The notes: generated from the letters alone by a model not told the origin. DNA of 64,000 nucleotides from Rhodobacteraceae bacterium F11138 (GCA_016521575.1 JAEKDP010000001.1:894962-958961), one strand, 5' to 3'. Counted from the stretch's first letter, positions 1 through 8,842 are shown. Made by a program: numbers and translations.

Positions 1-409
1 CGTTCAGCGACCGTTCGTGGAATTCGTCAAACACCACCATGCCGACGCCGGGCAGGTCCGGGGCGGATTGCAGCATCCGGGTCAGGATGCCTTCGGTCAC
101 CACATCGATCCGTGTCGCGGGGCAGGTTTTGGCAGCACCGCGCATCCGGTATCCCACGGTTTGTCCAACCGGTTCGCCCAGGGTTTCGGCCATGCGCTCG
201 GCGGCGGCACGGGCCGCCAGACGGCGGGGTTCCAGCATCACCAGTCGCTGGCCTTGCGGGATCAGCCCGGCGGCCAGCAATGCCAGCGGTACGCGCGTTG
301 TCTTGCCCGCGCCCGGTGGCGCTTGCAGCACGGCGCGGCCCTGTGCGCGCAGCGCGGCAATCAGCCCGGGCAGGGCGTCGTCGATCGGCAGGGGCATGGC
401 AGAGCTCAT
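1..409 (-). CDS. hrpB: ATP-dependent RNA helicase HrpB, N-terminal part (cut by window edge)
   Basis: N-terminal 136 residues of a DExH-box helicase of the HrpB family; the rest lies to the left of the window. The Walker A motif PPGAGKTTR is at about residues 31-39, followed by [15 protein letters not shown] (motif Ia region) and, at the cut edge, the DEFHERSL box (motif II with DEFH, typical of HrpB). The start at 409 gives [14 protein letters not shown]; a second in-frame Met is at 397. The gene is divergent from meaB with about 106 bp between them. HrpB proteins are usually over 800 residues and their role in most bacteria is not settled. Confidence 0.88.
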   Translation of the reverse strand, partial: MSSAMPLPIDDALPGLIAALRAQGRAVLQAPPGAGKTTRVPLALLAAGLIPQGQRLVMLEPRRLAARAAAERMAETLGEPVGQTVGYRMRGAAKTCPATRIDVVTEGILTRMLQSAPDLPGVGMVVFDEFHERSLN

Positions 410-515
410 CCCGTCTTATCGCCAAAGGCTGCGGCGGCGTCCAGACGCAGGCACGCGGTCTGGACAAACCGGATACGGACGCGGCATGTATCGGCCAGCA
501 AAGCGAGGGATGGGC

Positions 516-1493
516 ATGGATACGACGGAACTGGGTGACAGGGTGCTGGCGGGCGAGCGACGGGCGCTGGCCCGTGCGATCACGCTGGTGGAAAGCCAAC
601 ATCCGGACCATCGTCAGCAGGCCACGGACTTGCTGGACCATGTGGCGCGCAAGGAACGTCAGGCCCTGCGCATCGGGCTGTCCGGAACGCCGGGCGTGGG
701 CAAGTCCACATTCATCGAAAGCTTCGGCATGATGCTGACCGGGCAGGGGCTGCGGGTGGCGGTGTTGGCGGTGGACCCCAGCTCGACCCGTTCGGGGGGC
801 TCGATCCTGGGGGACAAGACGCGGATGGACCGCCTGTCGCGCGATCCCAACGCCTTTATCCGACCCTCGCCCAGCCAGACCCATCTCGGCGGCGTCGCGC
901 GGCGCAGCCGCGAAGCGGTCGCCCTGTGCGAAGCCGCGGGGTTCGACGTGGTCCTGATCGAAACCGTCGGAGTCGGGCAATCCGAAACCGTGGTGGCGGA
1001 AATGAGCGATCTGTTCCTGCTGCTGCTGGCCCCGGCGGGCGGTGACGAGTTGCAGGGCGTGAAACGCGGGATCATGGAAATCGCAGATCTGATCCTGATC
1101 AACAAGGCGGATGGCGATCTCAAGCCGGCCGCGACCAGAACCTGTTCCGACTATGCCGGTGCGTTGCGCCTGTTGCGAAAACGGCCCCAGGATCCAAAAC
1201 GATTCCCCAAGGCGATGATGGTTTCGGCGATCGAGGAAAACGGGTTGGACAAGGCCTGGCAAGAGATGCAGACGCTGATACGATGGCGCAAGGACAACGG
1301 TTTCTGGCAAATGCGCCGCGCCGCGCAGGCCGAATACTGGTTTCAGCAGGATGTGCGGCAGGGTGTGCTGGCGCAGTTGGAACAGGGCGAAGCGCGGCGG
1401 CAGATGGCCCGGTTGGGCGAGTTGGTCGCGAACGGGGCCGTGACGCCTTCGGCGGCGGCGCGCGAGATGCTTGAACACCACCTGCAAAGATGA
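516..1493 (+). CDS. meaB: Methylmalonyl-CoA mutase-associated G3E GTPase MeaB
   Basis: A 325-residue G3E-family GTPase (MeaB/ArgK) that protects and reloads adenosylcobalamin-dependent methylmalonyl-CoA mutase. The P-loop GTPGVGKS is at residues 57-64, the family signature DPSSTRSGGSILGDKTRM follows near residue 85, then ETVGVGQSE (G3 region) and NKAD (G4). The start at 516 has GAGGG six bases upstream; the ATG at 510 would sit directly on that Shine-Dalgarno. The mutase gene is not in this window, so the partner must be elsewhere. The stop overlaps the next ATG (ATGA), so the two genes are translationally coupled. Confidence 0.93.
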   Translation: MDTTELGDRVLAGERRALARAITLVESQHPDHRQQATDLLDHVARKERQALRIGLSGTPGVGKSTFIESFGMMLTGQGLRVAVLAVDPSSTRSGGSILGDKTRMDRLSRDPNAFIRPSPSQTHLGGVARRSREAVALCEAAGFDVVLIETVGVGQSETVVAEMSDLFLLLLAPAGGDELQGVKRGIMEIADLILINKADGDLKPAATRTCSDYAGALRLLRKRPQDPKRFPKAMMVSAIEENGLDKAWQEMQTLIRWRKDNGFWQMRRAAQAEYWFQQDVRQGVLAQLEQGEARRQMARLGELVANGAVTPSAAAREMLEHHLQR

Positions 1494-2296
1494 CGCTGAC
1501 GCCGCATCGGGTTTTTGATGGCCATTTGCTGCGGGCGACGCTGTTCAACCCGGATGGCGCGCGGCTGTTTGTCAGCTTTCGGCAACGCGTGGCGGATGCC
1601 GGTGACTTTACCGAACCGACCCCGGTGGCGGCGTTCGCGGATCATGGCCATGCCCATCTGCATCTGCAGTCGCGATGGAACGACTGGTACATCAACGCTG
1701 AAACAGAGGCGCTGGAGACAACCTTGCGCGCGCTGTCGTCCCGGTATCGGGCCGTTCGGGCGATGGGGTTTTCCATGGGCGGCTATGCGGCTTTGCGTTT
1801 TGCGGCGGCGCTGCGGCTGGGCCAGGTGGTTCTGGTTTCGCCGCAGGTCTCGATCCACCCGGCGGCGGTGCCCTGGGATGGGCGGTATGCCGACTGCGCC
1901 GGGGTCTTTGATCCCGATCTGGGCTGCCTGGCGCGCCGGGCCGGGCCGGAACTGGCGGGCGTGCTGGCATATGACCCGTTCCGCTGGCGCGACCGGCGCA
2001 ATGCGCGCGAGATTTCAGCCCTGTTCCCGGGGCTGGAATTGTGCGCGCTGGCCGGGGGCGGGCATCCGGCGACACAGATCATCCGGCTGGGCGGCTCTTT
2101 CGGACGAATACAGATCCGCCTGCGGCAGGATCGGCTGGATCGGCGTTGGGTGGTTCAGGAGCATCGCAAGCTGCGCAGCGATTCGGCGGTATATTGGTCG
2201 CGGCTGTCGAAATATGCCAATACGCGCCGACGACCGGCGCTTGCGGACACGGCCGGGCGGGTCGCGGATCTGTTGAAAGCGTCGGACAGGGGATAA
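1490..2296 (+). CDS. Alpha/beta-hydrolase-fold protein
   Basis: A 268-residue protein starting inside the meaB stop (4-bp overlap). It carries a nucleophile elbow GFSMGGYAAL with Ser at residue 95, and a C-terminal GGGHPAT segment that could hold the catalytic His. The N-terminal half resembles small esterases or peptidase-like hydrolases but lacks a clear HGxP oxyanion motif. Substrate cannot be inferred. Linkage to meaB suggests co-expression only. No signal peptide is visible, so it is probably cytoplasmic. Confidence 0.78.
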   Translation: MTLTPHRVFDGHLLRATLFNPDGARLFVSFRQRVADAGDFTEPTPVAAFADHGHAHLHLQSRWNDWYINAETEALETTLRALSSRYRAVRAMGFSMGGYAALRFAAALRLGQVVLVSPQVSIHPAAVPWDGRYADCAGVFDPDLGCLARRAGPELAGVLAYDPFRWRDRRNAREISALFPGLELCALAGGGHPATQIIRLGGSFGRIQIRLRQDRLDRRWVVQEHRKLRSDSAVYWSRLSKYANTRRRPALADTAGRVADLLKASDRG

Positions 2297-2322
2297 ACAT
2301 CTGCGAAGGGCTGCGCCGTGAC

Positions 2323-2351
2323 TTGACGCGCCCGGTCTTTGCGCCTATCAG
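2323..2351 (+). promoter_or_regulatory. Sigma-70-type promoter of rpmB
   Basis: TTGACG at 2323-2328 and TATCAG at 2346-2351 are separated by exactly 17 bases. This gives a predicted transcription start near 2358 in the 145-bp gap between the hydrolase gene and rpmB. The -35 is near consensus and the -10 is acceptable for a high-GC alphaproteobacterium. Confidence 0.6.
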
Positions 2352-2367
2352 CAGCCGACGAGATTTC

Positions 2368-2393
2368 AGGCGCGGCCCTTGCGGCGCCTTTTT
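2368..2393 (+). terminator. Terminator-like hairpin in the rpmB leader
   Basis: AGGCGC (2368-2373) pairs with GCGCCT (2384-2389) around a 10-base loop and runs into TTTTT (2389-2393). It lies between the predicted rpmB promoter and the rpmB start at 2442. It therefore looks like a leader attenuator or 5' stabilising hairpin rather than the terminator of the upstream gene. Confidence 0.5.
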
Positions 2394-2441
2394 GTATTGT
2401 GATGGGATTGACCCGCACCCAGATGAAACGAGGTAAGTGAC

Positions 2442-2729
2442 ATGTCGCGCCGCTGCGAATTGACCGGAAAAGGCCCGATGACTGGCAACAATGTCAGCCA
2501 TGCGAAAAACAGAACCCGCCGCCGGTTTCTGCCCAACCTGAACGACGTGACCCTTCAGTCCGAGACACTGGGCCGTGGCGTCAAGCTGCGGATCTCGGCG
2601 TCTGCGCTGCGCAGCGTCGATCATCGCGGCGGGCTGGACGCGTTCCTGGCCAAGGCCAAGGACGACGAGCTGTCGGCCAACGCGCTGAAGGTCAAGAAAG
2701 AGATCGCCAAGGCTGCCGCCTCGGCCTGA
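2442..2729 (+). CDS. rpmB: 50S ribosomal protein bL28
   Basis: A 95-residue basic ribosomal protein with the L28 N-terminus [12 protein letters not shown], the [17 protein letters not shown] segment and the family C-terminal KVKKEIAKA tail. The length is usual for alphaproteobacterial L28. It binds 23S rRNA in the large subunit. An AGGTAAGTGAC sequence precedes the ATG as ribosome binding site. It is a monocistronic unit with its own promoter and leader hairpin; rpmG is not adjacent. Confidence 0.97.
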   Translation: MSRRCELTGKGPMTGNNVSHAKNRTRRRFLPNLNDVTLQSETLGRGVKLRISASALRSVDHRGGLDAFLAKAKDDELSANALKVKKEIAKAAASA

Positions 2730-2774
2730 TCCTTTTCGGCCAGATCTCTTTCGATCAGGTCCCTTTCGGCTTGT
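2730..2774. repeat. Three imperfect 15-bp tandem repeats after rpmB
   Basis: Starting on the base after the rpmB stop codon, three 15-bp units follow each other (2730-2744, 2745-2759, 2760-2774), each containing a CTTTTCG or CTTTCG core. They do not form an evident hairpin. Function unknown; they could be chance or a degenerate 3' UTR element. Confidence 0.4.
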
Positions 2775-2859
2775 CCCGAAGACATCCCCAGCCTCGCGGT
2801 CAACGCGGGGCTGTTTGCGCTTGCAGGGGGGCGGTGGGCCGGAATATACCGGCGCCGAG

Positions 2860-3210
2860 ATGCGCCTGATGATCCAGAAATACACCGGTTTCGGCCTGAT
2901 CCTGCTGCTGTTGCTGACCAGCGAAAGCATGGCCGTGGCGCGGGGTGCGCCCGGACCCGGAGGACAGATCGAGCTGTGCACCGGCACCGGTCCGGTCATG
3001 GTTTATGTGGATGAGAACGGCGCGCCGATCGGTGCACCGCATGTGTGTCCTGATTATGCTCTGACCCTGTTGGCCTGTATTGCCACGCCCGATTCCGCCC
3101 CGCTGCCGGTTGTGTCCGCGCCGCGTTCGGACCGGGTGATGCCGGATCGCCCCTGTCGCTCTTTCCTGTGGCTTGAACGTCTTGCGCGCGGCCCGCCGCT
3201 GTCTGTCTGA
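2860..3210 (+). CDS. Small secreted Cys-containing protein, DUF2946-like, copper-linked
   Basis: A 116-residue protein with an N-terminal hydrophobic signal segment (residues 9-20, GFGLILLLLL) and Cys residues at 40, 63 and 73 in the contexts ELCTGTG, HVCPDYA and LLACIA. This resembles the small exported Cys-rich proteins (DUF2946 type) that often precede copper chaperones in Rhodobacterales. It lies 44 bp upstream of the PCu(A)C gene in the same direction, which supports a role in periplasmic copper handling. The start is uncertain: ATG 2860 or 2869, neither with a strong Shine-Dalgarno. Family assignment is tentative. Confidence 0.62.
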   Translation: MRLMIQKYTGFGLILLLLLTSESMAVARGAPGPGGQIELCTGTGPVMVYVDENGAPIGAPHVCPDYALTLLACIATPDSAPLPVVSAPRSDRVMPDRPCRSFLWLERLARGPPLSV

Positions 3211-3254
3211 TCCTTTCCTTCCAATATCAGACATTCTTATACAGGAGCGACGCA

Positions 3255-3731
3255 ATGTCCCTCAAATCCACCCTTCTGGCGGCAGTTGCCGCACTCGGCC
3301 TGACCGGCGCGGCCAGCGCCGCCGATATCATGGTCATGGACCCCTATGCGCGCAGCGCGACGGCCACGTCTGTCACCGGCGCGGCCTTCATGACCCTGAT
3401 GAACCATGGCGATCAGGACGACACCCTGATTGCCGCCCAATCGGATGTCGCCGAACGGGTCGAGTTGCATACGCATATCGAAAACGAACAGGGCGTCATG
3501 CAGATGCGCGAGATCGAAGGCGGAATTCCGGTTCAGGCGGGCGGCGAGCACGCGCTGAAACGCGGAGGCGACCACGTCATGTTCATGGGTCTCAAGGCCC
3601 CGCTGAAGGACGGAGATATCATCCCGCTGGTTCTGACCTTTGAAAAAGCAGGCGATATCGAGGTCGACGTTCCGGTGGATCTGAGCCGCAAGGCAGACCA
3701 CGGCGGCATGTCCGACCACAGCAAAATGTAG
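3255..3731 (+). CDS. Periplasmic copper chaperone PCu(A)C
   Basis: A 158-residue exported protein: signal peptide with AxA cleavage after TGAASA (about residue 22), then a single PCu(A)C domain. The Cu(I) ligands are visible as His72 (ELHTH), Met84 (VMQMRE), and His107/Met109 (GGDHVMFM), matching the family pattern of His and Met ligands. Such proteins deliver Cu(I) to cytochrome c oxidase assembly. AGGAG precedes the start. The C-terminal HGGMSDHSKM tail adds further potential copper ligands. It forms a two-gene unit with the preceding small Cys protein. Confidence 0.92.
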   Translation: MSLKSTLLAAVAALGLTGAASAADIMVMDPYARSATATSVTGAAFMTLMNHGDQDDTLIAAQSDVAERVELHTHIENEQGVMQMREIEGGIPVQAGGEHALKRGGDHVMFMGLKAPLKDGDIIPLVLTFEKAGDIEVDVPVDLSRKADHGGMSDHSKM

Positions 3732-3750
3732 CATGCCGAACGTCAGGACA

Positions 3751-3782
3751 GGCCGGGCACCGGGGCGTATCGGTTTCCGGCC
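3751..3782 (+). terminator. Stem-loop after the copper chaperone gene
   Basis: GGCCGG (3751-3756) and CCGGCC (3777-3782) form an inverted repeat 20 bases downstream of the PCu(A)C stop, with a 20-base loop and no T-run. It lies between the convergent copper chaperone and LysR genes. It may act as a weak or Rho-assisted terminator. Confidence 0.3.
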
Positions 3783-3849
3783 CGCCCTGGCGGTTTGAGC
3801 ATCGTACGTTCAGGCAAGGTCAGGTGATTCGGAGGTGATGCGAAAGGCG

Positions 3850-4815
3850 TCAGCCTTGAATCACCTGCAACTGTCCGGCCAGCCAGGGCAATTGCCGTAT
3901 CGCGGGCTCAATCATCTGGCGCTGTATCAATTGGCGCATGGTCTCGGCCACGTCGCGGGGCACCCGGTCGTCCCAATCCGCCCCCGCAAACAGGGATATC
4001 CGGCGCGAGAACTGGCCAAAAGGCAACGCAAACGCGTCGATTTCGTCATGAAACCGCACCGCCCGCATGTATCCCAGCGGCGTTGTCACTGCCCAGCCGA
4101 TCCCGCGCGCCACCATTGCCATCAGCGCCAGGTGGCTGCCGATCTCGAAGCGTTCGTCAAATGTCAATCTTTGCTGGGCGAGATGTGCTTCGATCTGCTG
4201 GCCGATCAATTGTTCGCGCGTATAGCGGAGCAGCGGCAGATCCGGCAGGTCCTGTCGAAGGTCCTCGGCGCTGGCGATGGCTGCCCGGGGGGCCACCACC
4301 ATGAAGGGGTCACGCACCAGGGGGTATTCCTTCACGCCGGCGTGCGTTTCGCCGGTGGCGGCCGCGACGGCGACGTGCAGTTGCCCCGCCTGCATCGCGG
4401 CGCTGATGTCGTGGCTGGGGGCCGTGATCAGTTTGAACCGGCAGCCTGCCAGGCTCTCGGCCAGGATTGTCACCAGCCGAGGGGTCAGATCGTTGTCGAA
4501 ATCGTCGATCAGCCCGATCGACAGCGTGCCCAGGTGGCTCAGGTCCATGACCGTCAGATCGCTTTGCGCCATGCGCAGCTCCGCCAGCACGGTCCGGGTC
4601 CGCGTCAGAAATCCCTGGCCCGCCGGGGTCAGCCGCATCGGGCGGCGGGTCCGATCAATCAGATCGGCACCCAGCGCGGTTTCCAGATTGCTCAGCTGCT
4701 GGCTGACAGCAGGCTGACTGAGCCCCGTCAACGCAGCGGTTTGCGCCACGGATCCGGTTCGGGCCAGGGCCTCGAACACCTCCAGTCCACGCAGGGTGAT
4801 GCCCTTGATCAGCAT
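3850..4815 (-). CDS. LysR-family transcriptional regulator
   Basis: A 321-residue LysR regulator. The winged helix-turn-helix is at the N-terminus (residues about 6-60), with LTGLSQPAVSQQLSNLE as the recognition region followed by the usual linker and LTPAGQGFL. The C-terminal substrate-binding domain holds LRYTREQLIGQQIE and a GIGWAVTTPLG segment. The start at 4815 gives the family-typical MLIKGITLRGLEVFEALA; longer starts at 4827 or 4908 would run into the upstream gene. Target genes are not obvious, because the neighbour upstream is on the same strand rather than divergent. Confidence 0.87.
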   Translation of the reverse strand: MLIKGITLRGLEVFEALARTGSVAQTAALTGLSQPAVSQQLSNLETALGADLIDRTRRPMRLTPAGQGFLTRTRTVLAELRMAQSDLTVMDLSHLGTLSIGLIDDFDNDLTPRLVTILAESLAGCRFKLITAPSHDISAAMQAGQLHVAVAAATGETHAGVKEYPLVRDPFMVVAPRAAIASAEDLRQDLPDLPLLRYTREQLIGQQIEAHLAQQRLTFDERFEIGSHLALMAMVARGIGWAVTTPLGYMRAVRFHDEIDAFALPFGQFSRRISLFAGADWDDRVPRDVAETMRQLIQRQMIEPAIRQLPWLAGQLQVIQG

Positions 4816-4876
4816 TGCCCGCCACATCCCAGATCGCCACGCGCGGGGCGCCAGCGAAGGATCGCGAGGGCCATGC

Positions 4877-5188
4877 TCAGCCGCAGGCCAGCCGGGCGCG
4901 TTCGCCAAATGCCTTGTAGCGCAGCCAGAATACCTCGTCGCTGCGCCGGTCGGATTGTCGGATTTCCTGCGCCATATGCGGATCCTGGAAGAACTTGGCC
5001 GCCTTGCGGCGGTCGGTCCGGCTGAGACTGTCTTTGGCCACCGACTGAATGCACCGACACATCTGCGGCGTGGCTGCCGTGCGCCCGGAGGTGCGGCAGG
5101 CCCGGTCGATTACTCCGGCGTCAACCTGCACCGGGATTGATACGGACACCATGCCCGCACATGCGATTGCCAAAAGAAAACGTGTCAT
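4877..5188 (-). CDS. Small secreted protein of unknown function (often annotated 'arginine transporter')
   Basis: A 103-residue protein with an N-terminal signal peptide (MTRFLLAIACAGMVSVSI) and a mature domain with the conserved pattern RACR, MCRCIQ, AAKFFQDPHMAQEIRQSDRR and a C-terminal Cys. I recognise this as a family common in Rhodobacterales that databases often call 'arginine transporter'. There is no membrane transport domain, so that label is doubtful. Four Cys in the mature part suggest disulfides in the periplasm. It lies 61 bp upstream of the LysR gene on the same strand. Confidence 0.75.
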   Translation of the reverse strand: MTRFLLAIACAGMVSVSIPVQVDAGVIDRACRTSGRTAATPQMCRCIQSVAKDSLSRTDRRKAAKFFQDPHMAQEIRQSDRRSDEVFWLRYKAFGERARLACG

Positions 5189-5322
5189 GCTGCTGCCTCA
5201 TTCCATCATGTGGGGTCTTGCCGCCCCTGAGTCCGATGCGCGCAGTATGGCGCAAACCGGCTAATGGATCAATTGCGGCGTGACGGACACGACCCCAGAG
5301 CAACAACCCTTTGTCTGTCGGA

Positions 5323-6675
5323 TCAAACATCGCGCGTGGGAGGCAACGGTGGCTTCGCAAGTTCCTGCATCGGTTCGGCGGCATTTACGTCATTCAACCA
5401 ACCGCGCAGATTTTCCAAAGTAAGGTCAGATGGCGACACGCCGAAGAAATGACAGGTGCCGAATGCAACGGCCCCAATGAACCAAGGGCCTCCTATGGTC
5501 TTGCCAAGGCTTTCGATAGCAGCGGTCTTGAAGCGCCCGTTCAGTGTCTTGCCGCGCGCCTCTTTCAAATGGGCTTCCAACTGTGCCACTTTTTGATTCA
5601 ATGCCTCGATTTCTTCCGCGAGTCTGCGCTCCTTGGCCTCGGTCGTCGCGCTGTTTGTGACGATCTCCGCGATCTGTCGGAATACCGGGGGCAAGTCCTG
5701 CAAATGAATCAGTTCATCCGGCAGACAGTTCGCTGGCGCTTTGTCGAGAAACTCCCGTATCGCGCGATCCAGCGTTTCTGCCGTGCCCTGGGCGGCAATC
5801 GCGGTCATTTTCGGATTGGCAAGAAGCTGGGTGACATGCTCCGCCAGCCGTTGCCGTTCAAGTTCAGGAACCGAATCAGGTCTTTCAAAACTTGCCCTTT
5901 GTTCGAACTCTCGCCGAATTTCCTCAATCCGTTCCGCAACGGTCTCCGGCCCGGCGTCCCATTGCTCTTCGGTGACCTCCTTGGCAATCCGCAGGCTCAA
6001 GTCCCACGGCAGCGGGTTGCCTCTCAGAATGGCCTCGTACCACTCCAGCCAGAACGCCCATTTCTCCGGTGCGGTTTGCATGGAGCGCTTCATACTTTCC
6101 CAACCGCTCAGAAATTTCTCTGCCATTGGTTTGGATGGCCAAAGCGGTCGCCATTCTCTGGGGGTGCCTGTATCGATCACTGCGGCGGGAAAGACTGGAC
6201 TCGTTATGTGGTATAGGTCACCGGTGGTACGCATGATGGTATCTGCGTGTTCTAACGAATTGGTAACGGTGGAGGCGGCTTTGGCAGTGATCTGAGCCGC
6301 AGAATGCTGGTCGGAATGGATATGGTCGTCAACGAATAGGGGATCGCTGGGGTTAGGGTTATGGAACGTCCGACCGGCCTCGGCGGCGGCAACGGCGGAT
6401 CTTATCACAGAGCCTCCGGCAGCTCGTGCGGCAGCACTGGCTGCTTGCTCGAGGTTGTCGAACTCGGAAGCTGAACATGTGGCTGCAACCGATGCGGTCA
6501 GCAACGCACGTAGGCTCATCAGGATGAGGTGGTCGGTGGCTGAATTCGAATCGGTGAACAAGACCGGTGCCACGCGCAAGGCCCACCGTGCGGCAAACCA
6601 GATCCGCACCTGATGGGGCTGGGTCTCCAGCCAGGCCCGCGCACTTGCCCCATCCCTTATCGCCGCCTGCACCAT
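5323..6675 (-). CDS. Alphaproteobacterial protein of unknown function, lower-GC gene
   Basis: About 450 residues from the Met at 6675; an upstream Met at 6723 would overlap the lepA start. Visible parts: an N-terminal region with [19 protein letters not shown], a middle segment with [15 protein letters not shown] followed by [14 protein letters not shown], a charged stretch likely to form a coiled coil ([20 protein letters not shown]), and a hydrophobic segment [19 protein letters not shown] near the C-terminus. I recall scattered alphaproteobacterial hypothetical proteins with the first two segments but know no function. GC by eye is clearly below its neighbours, with more A/T at third positions, which suggests acquisition. 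It is divergent from lepA. Confidence 0.7.
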   Translation of the reverse strand: MVQAAIRDGASARAWLETQPHQVRIWFAARWALRVAPVLFTDSNSATDHLILMSLRALLTASVAATCSASEFDNLEQAASAAARAAGGSVIRSAVAAAEAGRTFHNPNPSDPLFVDDHIHSDQHSAAQITAKAASTVTNSLEHADTIMRTTGDLYHITSPVFPAAVIDTGTPREWRPLWPSKPMAEKFLSGWESMKRSMQTAPEKWAFWLEWYEAILRGNPLPWDLSLRIAKEVTEEQWDAGPETVAERIEEIRREFEQRASFERPDSVPELERQRLAEHVTQLLANPKMTAIAAQGTAETLDRAIREFLDKAPANCLPDELIHLQDLPPVFRQIAEIVTNSATTEAKERRLAEEIEALNQKVAQLEAHLKEARGKTLNGRFKTAAIESLGKTIGGPWFIGAVAFGTCHFFGVSPSDLTLENLRGWLNDVNAAEPMQELAKPPLPPTRDV

Positions 6676-6680
6676 CCCGC

Positions 6681-6709
6681 TTGACCAACCCACAAAAGCC
6701 TTACATATC
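6681..6709 (+). promoter_or_regulatory. Probable lepA promoter (possibly leaderless mRNA)
   Basis: TTGACC at 6681-6686 and CATATC at 6704-6709 are separated by 17 bases. The predicted transcription start (about 6715-6717) falls on or next to the lepA ATG at 6717. There is no Shine-Dalgarno in front of that ATG, consistent with a leaderless transcript. Confidence 0.4.
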
Positions 6710-6716
6710 CTGCACC

Positions 6717-8516
6717 ATGACACCGCTCACACATATCCGCAATTTCTCTATCGTCGCCCATATCGACCACGGGAAATCCACCCTTGCCGATCGTCTGATT
6801 CAAGAGACCGGCACCGTTGCCGGCCGTGACATGAAGGAACAGCTGCTCGATGCCATGGACATCGAACGCGAACGCGGCATCACCATCAAGGCCAACACCG
6901 TGCGCATCGATTATCTGGCGGATGATGGCGAGCAATATGTGCTGAACCTGATCGACACACCGGGGCATGTGGATTTTGCCTATGAGGTCAGCCGCTCCAT
7001 GCGCGCGGTCGAAGGTTCGTTGCTGGTGGTGGACAGCACCCAGGGGGTCGAGGCGCAGACCCTGGCCAATGTCTATCAGGCCATTGAAGCCGACCATGAA
7101 ATCGTGCCGGTGCTGAACAAGATAGACCTGCCCGCCACCGACTGCGACCGGGTGGCCGAACAGATCGAGGATGTCATCGGCATCGACGCGTCAGAGGCGA
7201 TTCGGGTCAGCGCAAAAACCGGCGTCGGCATCCACGAGACGCTGGAAGCCATCGTCACCCATCTGCCGGCCCCCACAGGCAATCGTGACGCGCCGCTCAA
7301 GGCGATGCTGGTGGACAGTTGGTATGATTCCTACCTGGGTGTGATCGTTCTGGTGCGCATCATGGACGGTGTGCTGAAAAAAGGCGACCGGGTGCGGATG
7401 ATGCAGAACGACAGTGTGCATCTGGTCGACCGCATCGGCGTGTTCCGCCCGGCCATGCAGGTGATCGACGAACTGGGCCCGGGCGAGATCGGATTTCTCA
7501 CCGCCAGTATCAAACAGGTTCGCGATACCCGTGTCGGCGATACGATCACGCATGAAAAACACGGCTGCGACACGGCTTTGCCCGGCTTCAAACCGTCGCA
7601 GCCGGTGGTGTTCTGTGGCCTGTTCCCGGTGGATTCCGCCGAATTCGAAGATCTGCGCGACGCGATTCAGAAGCTGGCGTTGAACGATGCCTCGTTCTCT
7701 TACGAAATGGAGACATCGGCGGCCCTGGGCTTTGGCTTTCGTTGCGGTTTTCTGGGCTTGTTGCACCTTGAGGTCATCCGGGACCGGATCGAGCGCGAAT
7801 ATGATATCGAGCTGATCACCACTGCTCCCAGCGTGGTTTATCATGTCTATATGCGCGACGGCGAGATGATCGAGCTGCACAACCCCGCCGACATGCCCGA
7901 CCTGACCCATGTGGATCATCTGGAAGAACCGCGTATCAAGGCCACGATCCTGGTGCCGGATGAATACCTGGGCGACGTGCTGAAACTGTGCCAGGATCGC
8001 CGCGGCATTCAGATGGATCTCACCTATGCCGGCGCCCGCGCGATGGTGGTCTATGACCTGCCGCTGAACGAGGTCGTGTTCGATTTCTATGACCGGCTGA
8101 AATCGGTCACCAAAGGGTACGCGTCGTTCGACTATCATCTGACCGACTACCGGCAGGACAATCTGGTCAAGATGTCGATTCTTGTGAATGACGAACCCGT
8201 GGATGCGCTGTCGATGATGGTCCATCGCGACCGCGCCGAAGCAAGAGGGCGCGCCATGGTCGAGAAGCTCAAGGATCTGATCCCGCGCCATATGTTCAAG
8301 ATTCCGATTCAGGCCGCAATCGGTGGCAAGGTCATTGCCCGCGAAACCCTGTCTGCCATGCGCAAGGATGTGACTGCCAAATGTTATGGCGGGGATGCGA
8401 CGCGCAAGAAGAAGCTGTTGGAAAAACAGAAGAAGGGCAAGAAGAAGATGCGCCAGTTCGGGAAAGTCGACATCCCGCAGGAAGCATTTATTTCCGCCCT
8501 CAAAATGGATGGCTGA
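6717..8516 (+). CDS. lepA: Elongation factor 4 (LepA), back-translocating GTPase
   Basis: A 599-residue translational GTPase, exactly the length of E. coli LepA. The G1 motif AHIDHGKST is at about residues 13-21; G3 DTPGH and G4 NKIDL follow. The LepA-specific C-terminal region is present ([18 protein letters not shown] and [17 protein letters not shown]). It acts on stalled or mistranslocated ribosomes. The start at 6717 matches the family N-terminus [17 protein letters not shown]; no ribosome binding site is visible. lepB is not adjacent. A stem-loop without T-run follows the stop. Confidence 0.98.
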   Translation: MTPLTHIRNFSIVAHIDHGKSTLADRLIQETGTVAGRDMKEQLLDAMDIERERGITIKANTVRIDYLADDGEQYVLNLIDTPGHVDFAYEVSRSMRAVEGSLLVVDSTQGVEAQTLANVYQAIEADHEIVPVLNKIDLPATDCDRVAEQIEDVIGIDASEAIRVSAKTGVGIHETLEAIVTHLPAPTGNRDAPLKAMLVDSWYDSYLGVIVLVRIMDGVLKKGDRVRMMQNDSVHLVDRIGVFRPAMQVIDELGPGEIGFLTASIKQVRDTRVGDTITHEKHGCDTALPGFKPSQPVVFCGLFPVDSAEFEDLRDAIQKLALNDASFSYEMETSAALGFGFRCGFLGLLHLEVIRDRIEREYDIELITTAPSVVYHVYMRDGEMIELHNPADMPDLTHVDHLEEPRIKATILVPDEYLGDVLKLCQDRRGIQMDLTYAGARAMVVYDLPLNEVVFDFYDRLKSVTKGYASFDYHLTDYRQDNLVKMSILVNDEPVDALSMMVHRDRAEARGRAMVEKLKDLIPRHMFKIPIQAAIGGKVIARETLSAMRKDVTAKCYGGDATRKKKLLEKQKKGKKKMRQFGKVDIPQEAFISALKMDG

Positions 8517-8528
8517 ATCAATCCGCTT

Positions 8529-8546
8529 TCAGCGTGTTCGCGCTGA
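8529..8546 (+). terminator. Stem-loop after lepA
   Basis: TCAGCG (8529-8534) and CGCTGA (8541-8546) form a 6-bp stem with a 6-base loop 12 bases past the lepA stop. No T-run follows. The remaining stretch to the tRNA at 8759 shows no convincing gene. Confidence 0.35.
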
Positions 8547-8758
8547 GTCACCAAGCCAAATGCCGCCAATCCGCATACTGTCGCGACGACATCCGGTTCG
8601 GCGAAGGCAATGTGCATCCGTTCCACGGGTCCGAACGGCACAGCCCGGAAGGTTCCGCGCGCAAAGGGACGGCACTGTAACAGAACGGCCCTGTGTCAGG
8701 TCTGAACAATGTCAGCCAATGGTGTTGTGTCGCTGGGTTCTGACCCGCCGGAGCGGGA

Positions 8759-8842
8759 TGGTGGGCGACCCTGGAATCGAACCAGGCGTGCGTCTCCGCG
8801 AGGGAGTTACAGTCCCCTGCCACACCTTGCGGCCTGTCGCCC
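8759..8842 (-). tRNA. tRNA-Tyr (anticodon GTA)
   Basis: Read on the minus strand the 84-nt sequence starts GGGCGAC and ends GTCGCCC-A-CCA (acceptor stem of 7 bp with encoded CCA). The anticodon arm is GGGGA-CTGTAAC-TCCCT with anticodon GTA. It has the long class II variable arm expected for bacterial tRNA-Tyr and a T arm CCTGG-TTCGATT-CCAGG. It lies between lepA and the rlmB-like gene, antisense to both. Confidence 0.95.

Noticed and set aside
27..1487. 486-codon minus-strand frame opposite meaB
   Set aside because: It is out of frame with hrpB, which is the real minus-strand gene at 1-409, and antisense to MeaB motifs.
8759..8842. tRNA-Tyr as an attachment site for an integrated element
   Set aside because: No integrase, no repeat of the tRNA end and no mobile cargo next to it.
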